Shown here in pieces: positions 8,809-13,393 of a stretch of 15,507 nucleotides of DNA. Numbering within the stretch: the stretch's first letter is position 1; the number at the start of each line of letters is the position of its first letter. The position numbers and the translations under genes are program-made. Location: NCBI GenBank assembly GCA_902489955.1, contig CABUBY010000034.1:1-15507 (forward strand), read 5' to 3'. Source of the DNA: an uncultured Collinsella sp. (GTDB lineage Bacteria > Actinomycetota > Coriobacteriia > Coriobacteriales > Coriobacteriaceae). The notes below the pieces were generated by a model that ran no database searches, was not told the DNA's origin, and saw only the letters and a program-made list of their open reading frames with translations.

Positions 8809-8869
8809 CGACTAGTCATTGGGGACGTTCTTAAACGACTAGTCCTTCAAGAACGTCCCCAATGACTAG
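8809..8869. repeat. Perfect long hairpin (21-bp arms) in the divergent MATE-rlmA spacer
   Basis: CTAGTCATTGGGGACGTTCTT occupies 8812-8832 in slightly shortened form (the first arm begins at CTAGTC) and its exact reverse complement ends at CTAG on 8869, with a 16-base loop between them. CGACTAGTC occurs at 8809-8817 and again in the loop at 8836-8844. The hairpin sits upstream of both flanking genes, where a terminator is not expected, and has no T tract. It looks like a small mobile palindrome or REP-like repeat, or a regulator site. Confidence 0.8.
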
Positions 8870-8925
8870 GTGGGGAAGGCGTGCGACAATGGTGGGCGTT
8901 GTGTTGTTCGCGCTAAGGAGTTGCC

Positions 8926-9741
8926 ATGTTGTTGTGTCCCGTTTGCCATGAGCCACTGGTGGATAACGAGCGCGGTGCTGCATGCGCGGGCGGACACCGG
9001 TTTGACCGTGCGCGCGAGGGCTATCTGTACCTACTGCGCTCGTCCAAGAGCGGCGACTCTATGGGCGATCCCAAGTCACAGGCGCGCAGCCGTCGTGACT
9101 TTCTGAACCGCGGATACTATGCGCCGTTGCGCGATACGATGGTTGAGCTGGTGCGCGAGCGGGTGTCTGGGCGTGCAGCGTCTGCGAACGGCTCCATGAC
9201 GCTGCTCGATATATGCTGCGGCGAGGGTTACTACACCAGCGCCATGGGCGCGGTCCCGGGCGTGGACGCTTATGGCTTTGACCTGGGCAAAGAAATGGTA
9301 CGTCTGGCCGCCAAGCGCGGCGATGCGACCTATTTCGTGGCCAACATGAAGGATATCCCCGTGGCCGATGGCGCCTTCGATATGGTGACCGAACTCTTTG
9401 CTCCCTTTAACGAGCGCGAATTTGCCCGCGTGCTGGCGCCAGAGGGCTCGCTCTACACCGTGGTGCCGGGCGCCCGTCATCTCTTTGGGCTCAAGGAGGT
9501 GCTCTACGACACGCCGTACCTCAACGACGAAAAGCTTCCGAAGACCACCGAGCTCGAGTTAGTCGGAACGCAGCGGGTATCTGCGAATATTACGCTCCAG
9601 ACCCAGGCCGACATCGAGGCGGTGTTCCAGATGACGCCGTACTACTACCGCACACGCCCTACCGACAAAGAGCGCCTGGCAAACCTGGACACCCTTAAAA
9701 CCGACATCGACTTCATCATTGCCGAGTACCGCCACAGCTAA
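8926..9741 (+). CDS. rlmA: 23S rRNA (guanine-N1)-methyltransferase, RlmA family
   Basis: The 271-residue enzyme methylates N1 of G745 or G748 in helix 35 of 23S rRNA at the peptide exit tunnel. An N-terminal zinc site is complete: Cys4, Cys7 (CPVC), Cys20 and His24, followed by FDRAREGYLYLL, which closely matches the E. coli enzyme. The SAM motif is DICCGEGYY at 95-103. Conserved late elements are LFAPFNEREFARVLAPEG, VVPGARHLFGLKEVLYD and QMTPYYYRTRP. Gram-positive members usually modify G748 (RlmA-II/TlrB), which affects tylosin and telithromycin binding; which base is used here cannot be read from sequence. AAGGAG precedes the ATG. The gene appears monocistronic, with a repeat-type hairpin and a strong terminator behind it. 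Confidence 0.94.
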   Translation: MLLCPVCHEPLVDNERGAACAGGHRFDRAREGYLYLLRSSKSGDSMGDPKSQARSRRDFLNRGYYAPLRDTMVELVRERVSGRAASANGSMTLLDICCGEGYYTSAMGAVPGVDAYGFDLGKEMVRLAAKRGDATYFVANMKDIPVADGAFDMVTELFAPFNEREFARVLAPEGSLYTVVPGARHLFGLKEVLYDTPYLNDEKLPKTTELELVGTQRVSANITLQTQADIEAVFQMTPYYYRTRPTDKERLANLDTLKTDIDFIIAEYRHS

Positions 9742-9743
9742 CC

Positions 9744-9780
9744 AACCTGCCAAAAAGGGACAGGTTTATTTTGGCAGGTT
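9744..9780. repeat. GGGAC-type hairpin after rlmA
   Basis: AACCTGCCAAAA (9744-9755) pairs perfectly with TTTTGGCAGGTT (9769-9780). The 13-base loop reads AGGGACAGGTTTA. It lies two bases after the rlmA stop, before the true terminator, and shares a GGGAC(A)G-TT core with the hairpins at 8812-8869 and 15373-15405. Confidence 0.75.
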
Positions 9781-9796
9781 TTATCTGGGCAAACGT

Positions 9797-9833
9797 AAAG
9801 GGACGACCGCGTGCTACGCGATCGTCCCTTTTT
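9797..9833 (+). terminator. Intrinsic terminator of rlmA
   Basis: AAAGGGACGA (9797-9806) pairs with TCGTCCCTTT (9822-9831). The helix continues inward through CGCGT/ACGCG with one C-A mismatch and a three-base loop, and five T residues end it. It lies just before the left end of the IS200-like element, which therefore did not interrupt rlmA. Confidence 0.9.
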
Positions 9834-9877
9834 ATTCAAGACTTTAGTCTGCTGGCCGCGCAGCGGCCAGCTTTAAA

Positions 9878-9896
9878 CCACCCGCTACGCGGGTGG
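9878..9896 (+). repeat. Left-end hairpin of the IS200-type element
   Basis: CCACCCGC (9878-9885), loop TAC, GCGGGTGG (9889-9896): a perfect 8-bp stem. It has the same CCACCC/GGGTGG base and the same AAA before it as the right-end hairpin at 10555-10577. It is the likely TnpA recognition hairpin on the left and, as RNA, part of the tnpA leader. Confidence 0.65.
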
Positions 9897-9916
9897 AGAC
9901 AAACGGCTTTACAAAG

Positions 9917-9978
9917 CCACCCCTCCGACCGATATTGACGATTGTTCAGGCCGTCAAGAATTCGAGTCGAAGGGGTGG
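9917..9978 (+). promoter_or_regulatory. Translation-blocking stem in the tnpA leader
   Basis: CCACCCCTCCGAC (9917-9929) can pair with GTCGAAGGGGTGG (9966-9978) at 12 of 13 positions, burying the AAGGGG ribosome binding site of tnpA. Inside the loop TTGACG (9935-9940) pairs with CGTCAA (9952-9957). Sequestration of the tnpA ribosome binding site by a leader inverted repeat is established for enterobacterial IS200 and keeps transposition rare; the same logic is visible here with unrelated sequence. Confidence 0.7.
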
Positions 9979-9983
9979 TCGCC

Positions 9984-10442
9984 ATGGCCCAGAAGGCCTA
10001 CAGCCTTTCCCACACGAAGTGGATGTGCAAGTACCACATCGTGTTCACGCCGAAGTATAGGCGCAAAGTGATCTACAACCAAATCAGGAGCGACATAGGG
10101 GAGATCCTCAGGAAGCTGTGCGAGTACAAGGGGATCGAGATAATCGAGGGGCACCTGATGCCCGACCACGCGCACGTGCTGCTGGCGATCCCGCCGAAGT
10201 ACAGCGTCGCGAGCGTCATGGGCTACCTGAAGGGGAAGAGCTCGCTGATGATATTCGACAGGCACGCCAACCTCAAGTACAAGTTCGGCAACAGGAAGTT
10301 CTGGGCGGAGGGCTACTACGTGTCCACCGTCGGCCTGAACGAGGCGACGATCGCCAAGTACATCAGGGAGCAGGAGTCCCACGACATCGCGCTGGACAAG
10401 CTGAGCGTGAAGGAGTACGAGGACCCCTTCAAGAGGAGGTGA
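9984..10442 (+). CDS. tnpA: IS200-type transposase TnpA (Y1 HUH single-strand transposase)
   Basis: At 152 residues this has the normal IS200 TnpA length. TnpA cuts and rejoins single-stranded element ends as a dimer, with no target duplication. The HUH metal-binding motif is His62-Ala-His64 in GHLMPDHAHVLL, and the nucleophile is Tyr126 in AKYIREQE. CKYHIVFTPKYRRKV, VMGYLKGKSS and FWAEGYYVSTVG are standard family blocks. An open frame extends upstream to 9942, but the ATG at 9984 gives the family N-terminus and follows an AAGGGG site that is masked in the leader stem. Eight of nine arginine codons are AGG (the other is CGC), whereas neighbours mainly use CGC and CGT. The protein looks intact, so the element may be active or recently acquired. 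Confidence 0.95.
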   Translation: MAQKAYSLSHTKWMCKYHIVFTPKYRRKVIYNQIRSDIGEILRKLCEYKGIEIIEGHLMPDHAHVLLAIPPKYSVASVMGYLKGKSSLMIFDRHANLKYKFGNRKFWAEGYYVSTVGLNEATIAKYIREQESHDIALDKLSVKEYEDPFKRR

Positions 10443-10498
10443 TCCTGCCGGTTCGACCGGCGCGCCACGGGTCAAGATGCACTAGGCCTGGACGAAGT

Positions 10499-10528
10499 CC
10501 GGGCCCGCGCCTTTAGACGCGGGCCCGG
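10499..10528. repeat. Strong GC hairpin downstream of tnpA
   Basis: CCGGGCCCGCG (10499-10509) pairs perfectly with CGCGGGCCCGG (10518-10528) around the loop CCTTTAGA. There is no T tract, so it is more likely a structural element of the right end than a rho-independent terminator. A smaller hairpin, GCCGGT-TCG-ACCGGC, lies at 10447-10461 between it and the tnpA stop. Confidence 0.7.
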
Positions 10529-10554
10529 GGCCCGTGGGTTATACCCTAAGAGCA

Positions 10555-10577
10555 AACCACCCTTTTTAAGGGTGGTT
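10555..10577 (+). repeat. Right-end hairpin of the IS200-type element
   Basis: AACCACCCTT (10555-10564), loop TTT, AAGGGTGGTT (10568-10577): a perfect 10-bp stem. It matches the left-end hairpin in its AAACCACCC/GGGTGG part. The right cleavage site is expected a few bases downstream. It might also act as a weak terminator. Confidence 0.65.
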
Positions 10578-10626
10578 CTGATTGGCGTATATACCAGAGT
10601 CGCTGAGCGATTGACACGGATGTAAC

Positions 10627-11031
10627 TTAGCTCAAACGGTCCATGCCCTCTTTTTTGACGCGGCTGGCGAGTACAAAGTAGATAATGCTGACAATCAGGC
10701 CGGTAAAATCGGGGATGCTTGAGCCGGTCCCACCCAGGAGGGGCAGGGAGAGAAGCAGGCTGATGGCCGAGCACGCTAGGCAGACGATGGACCAAATCCA
10801 AACAACGCCAGCCTTGGCGGGATTATTTGCCGCGCGGATGCCAAAGACGGCGGTCACAATTTCGACGATGCCCAATACGATGACGACGACGCAAGAGACG
10901 ATTATGGCACTTGTGATATCGCCTGCCGCGCTGCCCGCAAAGAGCGCTGTGGCACCCATGCCTGCGCTCAGAATGCCGACGACAAAGAAGAAGAACGATA
11001 AGATTTTGAGTAATTTGCAGGCGTTGCTCAT
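10627..11031 (-). CDS. Small four-helix membrane protein of unknown function
   Basis: The protein has 134 residues and about four hydrophobic segments (roughly 8-30, 36-62, 74-95 and 108-124), with a short positively charged C-terminus (SRVKKEGMDRLS). It starts MSNACKLLKILSFFFFVVGILSAG and has GIRAANNPAKAG in a loop between helices 2 and 3. I do not recognise a named family; the architecture recalls small DUF-type four-helix proteins of Gram-positive bacteria. The frame is open far upstream, but AAAGGA stands before the ATG at 11031 and a good promoter ends 52 bases upstream, so the longer version is not supported. Its stop is close to the right end of the IS200-type element, which may have landed behind this gene. 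Confidence 0.8.
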   Translation of the reverse strand: MSNACKLLKILSFFFFVVGILSAGMGATALFAGSAAGDITSAIIVSCVVVIVLGIVEIVTAVFGIRAANNPAKAGVVWIWSIVCLACSAISLLLSLPLLGGTGSSIPDFTGLIVSIIYFVLASRVKKEGMDRLS

Positions 11032-11082
11032 GGCTGGTCCTTTCGATACGGGTACGGCCGGTCTGGCGTAGCCCATGTGCTG

Positions 11083-11111
11083 TACATATGGTGAAGCACA
11101 TTGTAGTTCAA
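11083..11111 (-). promoter_or_regulatory. Sigma-70-like promoter of the four-helix membrane protein gene
   Basis: On the minus strand TTGAAC (11106-11111) and TATGTA (11083-11088) are separated by 17 bases. Transcription would start near 11076, giving a leader of about 45 bases. Confidence 0.5.
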
Positions 11112-11265
11112 CGCGGCGATGCATGCGCCTGAAAGCGCTTTGAGCCCACGCGGCCCAACCCAACCTTTCAAAAGGGAAAGCTGGACGTAAGCCAAATCGA
11201 TGGCAGCTCATGTGCGGCGCTGAGATGATGAGGCCGTAACAAGGAGCTGGTCTCAAGGAGGAGCC

Positions 11266-11409
11266 ATGATGTACGGAGCAGGGCAAGTGCATGAGCCGCG
11301 GTCGTTGGGAAGGCGCATGGGTGATTCTGTGATCGCTGCCGTGTGCACGGGATTGATGGCGGTGCTTTGCATTGGGATGCTGTGGGCCATGTCGCATGTG
11401 GGACAATAG
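11266..11409 (+). CDS. Short single-pass membrane peptide (47 residues), hypothetical
   Basis: ATGATG at 11266-11271 follows AAGGAGGAG (11255-11263), one of the strongest ribosome binding sites in the window, and the frame closes with TAG at 11407-11409. The second ATG (11269) has the better spacing. The peptide has a basic, hydrophilic N-terminus (HEPRSLGRRMGDS) and one hydrophobic helix at about 21-43 (SVIAAVCTGLMAVLCIGMLW), then ends in SHVGQ. That is a plausible small membrane protein inserted with its basic end in the cytosol. It lies 63 bases before rsmJ on the same strand and could be co-transcribed. I recognise no family; support is the ribosome binding site plus the composition. Confidence 0.6.
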   Translation: MMYGAGQVHEPRSLGRRMGDSVIAAVCTGLMAVLCIGMLWAMSHVGQ

Positions 11410-11472
11410 CGGACGGTTGGGTGCCGACATAAACGGCGCTCGCGTATTCGTTTTGCTTGTTAAGGAGTACCC

Positions 11473-12177
11473 ATGGGCGTCGTCGATCCCTTTTCTGTTG
11501 CTCGGTCCGCGGGGCTTGAGCTAATCGGGAAGTCCGAGGGCCTCACGCTCACCGACGGCACGATGGAGCTGCGTACCGATTTTGGCCGCATGCTTCCACG
11601 GCTCAAGCAGGGCCGTCTGCAGCAAGAACTGCTGGTAAAGGCTGCGCACGCAAAAGGCATCGAGAGCCCATGGGCGATTGATGCCACGGCAGGCTTTGGC
11701 GAGGATTCGCTGCTGTTGGCGGCCGCGGGCTTTACCGTCGATCTGTATGAGCAGGATTGCGTGATTGCGGCGCTCCTCAAGGATGCCTTGGATCGCGCGG
11801 CGGATGATCCGGCGCTTGCGGCTGCCGTGGCGCGCATGCGCTTACATGCGGGCGAGGATAGCATTGCCGGCCTTCGCCATACGGCTGAGCTGATCGAGCA
11901 GGGCGAGTTCGCCGCTCCCGACGTGGTGTATCTGGACCCCATGTTTCCCGAGCGTACCAAGAGTGCGGCGGTCAAAAAGAAATTCCAACTCTTGCACCAT
12001 CTGGAACAGCCGTGCGCCGATGAGGAGACGCTGGTCGAAGCTGCGCTTGCGGTGCACCCGCGCAAGGTCATTGTCAAGCGGCCGGTGAAGGGGCCACTGC
12101 TTGCCGGCGTTAAGCCGAGCTATCAGCTTGCGGGCAAGGCCGTTCGTTACGATGTTTTGGTGCCGCCGCGCCCGTAG
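11473..12177 (+). CDS. rsmJ: 16S rRNA (guanine-N2)-methyltransferase, RsmJ family
   Basis: RsmJ methylates N2 of G1516 in helix 45 region of 16S rRNA. The 234-residue protein has the RsmJ core in order: LRTDF at 33-37, KQGRLQQELLVKAA, the SAM motif DATAGFGEDS at 70-79, LYEQDCVIAALLKDAL at 91-106, and the catalytic VVYLDPMFPERTKSA at 151-165 followed by VKKKFQLLHHLE. VIVKRPVKGPLLAGVKPSYQLAGKAVRYDVLV near the end also matches the family. AAGGAG precedes the ATG. The N-terminal 30 residues are less similar to the proteobacterial enzyme. RsmJ homologues are less common in Actinobacteria than in Gammaproteobacteria, so the substrate base is inferred. Confidence 0.9.
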   Translation: MGVVDPFSVARSAGLELIGKSEGLTLTDGTMELRTDFGRMLPRLKQGRLQQELLVKAAHAKGIESPWAIDATAGFGEDSLLLAAAGFTVDLYEQDCVIAALLKDALDRAADDPALAAAVARMRLHAGEDSIAGLRHTAELIEQGEFAAPDVVYLDPMFPERTKSAAVKKKFQLLHHLEQPCADEETLVEAALAVHPRKVIVKRPVKGPLLAGVKPSYQLAGKAVRYDVLVPPRP

Positions 12178-12225
12178 CTTGCGTGCGATGGTTGGCGCTC
12201 CGTCAGTGCCGTGCCGATGCGGGGT

Positions 12226-12528
12226 CTATTTCCAAGGGTGCGACGTCAGGTGCCAGCCGCCGCAGTATTCGCATTTGTAGCAGGCCAAACCACGCCGCCC
12301 GCGGTTTTCGCAGTCGGCCATAACGGCCTCGGCCTCGGCGCGCGTGTCGTAACGGTTTTTGCGTTCGCACGACTTGTAGCGCCAGGCTTCATCGCGCTCG
12401 GCGTTCAGGGCGTCGCGGCGCTCGTCTTCGCGCGCAAACAGGTCGCTCATATCGCCGCCGGTGGCAGCGCCCAAAAACTCGCTTTTGGCCTTTGACCAGG
12501 CGGCTCGCTTTTTGCTCCCCATCTGCAT
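12226..12528 (-). CDS. Small basic cysteine-rich protein, hypothetical (zinc-ribbon-like)
   Basis: The 100-residue frame starts at the ATG at 12528, preceded by GGAGAGG; a TTG start at 12543 and a second ATG at 12522 are alternatives. The N-terminus is basic (MGSKKRAAWSKAK), the middle is charged and helical, and the C-terminus has CYKCEYCGGWHLTS, with Cys83, Cys86, Cys89 and His93, plus upstream Cys54 and Cys73. The CxxC-CG-WH end resembles short zinc-finger proteins seen in actinobacteria and phages. A nucleic-acid-binding role is possible but not shown. The gene diverges from the GNAT gene across a 9-bp dyad that may control both, and it converges with rsmJ with no clear terminator between the stops. 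Confidence 0.75.
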   Translation of the reverse strand: MQMGSKKRAAWSKAKSEFLGAATGGDMSDLFAREDERRDALNAERDEAWRYKSCERKNRYDTRAEAEAVMADCENRGRRGLACYKCEYCGGWHLTSHPWK

Positions 12529-12546
12529 CGCGCCCCTCTCCAAACG

Positions 12547-12578
12547 TTGGTATCATTGCTCAATCAAAGTGATACCAA
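12547..12578. promoter_or_regulatory. Dyad in the divergent cysteine-rich protein / GNAT spacer
   Basis: TTGGTATCA (12547-12555) and TGATACCAA (12570-12578) form a perfect inverted repeat with a 14-base spacer, almost centred between the two start codons. TTGGTA at the outer edge of each arm lies 17 bases from TGATAC in the other, so the dyad could hold overlapping promoters for both strands or an operator. Confidence 0.5.
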
Positions 12579-12596
12579 TAAACGTGAGGTCGCCGC

Positions 12597-13088
12597 GTGA
12601 TGATCAGAAAAACCCTCGATACCGACATTCCCGCTGTTATGGCTATCTATGACACGGCCCGCGCCTTTATGCGCGCGCATGGCAACGCCACGCAGTGGCC
12701 CGAGGGCACGCCTTCGGCCGAGCAGCTGGCTGCCGATATTGCCGCCGGTGGCAGCTATGTGTGCGAAGTCGACGGTCGCGTGGTGGCGACGTTTGCCTTT
12801 TTGCCGGGTCCGGACGAGTGCTATGACGTAATTGAGGACGGGCAATGGCGCAGCGATACTCCGTACGCCGTGTTGCACCGTGTGGCATCCGACGGCACCG
12901 CGCACGGTATCGCGGTCGCGATGTTTGCCTTTGCCAAGGAGCGTGCCGATCACCTGCGTATCGACACGCATCAGGACAACCTGCCTATGCAGGGCGCCAT
13001 CGCCAAGGCCGGGTTTAAGCGCGCCGGTATCGTATATGTGTCGGACGGTACGCCGCGCGTCGCGTTTGATTGGCTGCGCGAGGCATAA
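12597..13088 (+). CDS. GNAT-family N-acetyltransferase
   Basis: This is a GNAT-fold acetyl-CoA-dependent acyltransferase of 163 residues. The N-terminus IRKTLDTDIPAVMAIYDTARAFMRAHGNATQWPEG and the middle YAVLHRVASDGTAHGIAVAMFAFAKERADHLRIDTHQDNLPMQGAIAKAGFKRAGIVYV match a widespread GNAT subgroup of gut bacteria. LRIDTHQDN and the KAGF segment correspond to motif B, and SDGTAHGI sits where the acetyl-CoA pyrophosphate loop is expected. The start is GTG at 12597 or the adjoining ATG at 12600; a GAGG about ten bases before favours neither strongly. A strong terminator follows, so the gene is a single-gene unit. The acceptor substrate is unknown. Confidence 0.9.
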   Translation: MMIRKTLDTDIPAVMAIYDTARAFMRAHGNATQWPEGTPSAEQLAADIAAGGSYVCEVDGRVVATFAFLPGPDECYDVIEDGQWRSDTPYAVLHRVASDGTAHGIAVAMFAFAKERADHLRIDTHQDNLPMQGAIAKAGFKRAGIVYVSDGTPRVAFDWLREA

Positions 13089-13122
13089 AGGCCGAGTCAC
13101 ATACCAGCGTTTCACCGAAATG

Positions 13123-13149
13123 AAAATGGCCCCGAGTGGGGCCATTTTT
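13123..13149 (+). terminator. Intrinsic terminator of the GNAT gene
   Basis: AAAATGGCCCC (13123-13133) pairs perfectly with GGGGCCATTTT (13138-13148) around GAGT, with five T residues at the end. Confidence 0.93.
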
Positions 13150-13393
13150 GGTAAAACGCGTTGTTGTGGGGCTCGCGTTGTTATCGCCCCAGATGAGCCC
13201 GGGCAGACAAAAAGGGGAGGTGCCGGCTTTCGCAAGGCGCGAACCTACGAAAATCGCCGCACGGCAACGCGGGGCGATGAGCTCGGTCGGGGGATAGGGC
13301 CCGCTTCGCCCGCCGGCCCGTAAATTGTATCATCCAGTGTGGAACGTGAACGCCCGTTGCCGCGTGCGATGGGCTTGCAATAAGAGGAGAGCC
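13150..13393. other. 244-base GC-rich structured spacer or leader before the Tet(M)-like gene
   Basis: I find no convincing gene here. Several short helices are possible: GGGCTC/GAGCCC (13169-13174, 13195-13200), TTCGC/GCGAA (13229-13233, 13239-13243), AGGT/ACCT enclosing it (13218-13221, 13243-13246), ATCGCC/GGCGAT (13252-13257, 13273-13278) and GGGCC/GGCCC (13297-13301, 13315-13319). TATCAT at 13328-13333 could be a -10 box for the next gene, in which case the structured part lies upstream of the transcript. It could be an untranslated leader, an unrecognised small RNA on either strand, or decayed DNA. Confidence 0.35.

Larger units (their letters stand above)
9841..10590 (+). mobile_element. 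IS200-type insertion sequence (IS200/IS605 family, tnpA only); ends approximate
   Basis: One Y1 transposase gene is flanked by subterminal hairpins, with no terminal inverted repeat and no tnpB, which is the IS200 layout. On the left, GCTGGCCGC-GCA-GCGGCCAGC (9851-9871) is followed by CCACCCGC-TAC-GCGGGTGG (9878-9896). On the right come GCCGGT-TCG-ACCGGC (10447-10461), an 11-bp GC helix (10499-10509 with 10518-10528) and AACCACCCTT-TTT-AAGGGTGGTT (10555-10577). AAACCACCC opens the distal hairpin on both sides, suggesting these are the LE and RE structures bound by TnpA. This family makes no target duplication, so exact tips cannot be placed; the left tip may lie anywhere from about 9838 to 9870. 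Arginine codon use in tnpA is foreign to the neighbourhood. Confidence 0.8.

Noticed and set aside
9744..9896. Series of hairpins considered as a CRISPR-like array
   Set aside because: The units differ in sequence and spacing and are explained by a repeat hairpin, a terminator and the IS200 left end.
9942..9983. Longer N-terminus for the transposase
   Set aside because: The extension falls inside the leader stem-loop, is unlike other IS200 transposases, and the ATG at 9984 gives the standard 152 residues.
10441..10470. tRNA-like GGTTCGACC segment after tnpA
   Set aside because: It is a six-pair hairpin with a TCG loop; no acceptor, D or anticodon stems surround it.
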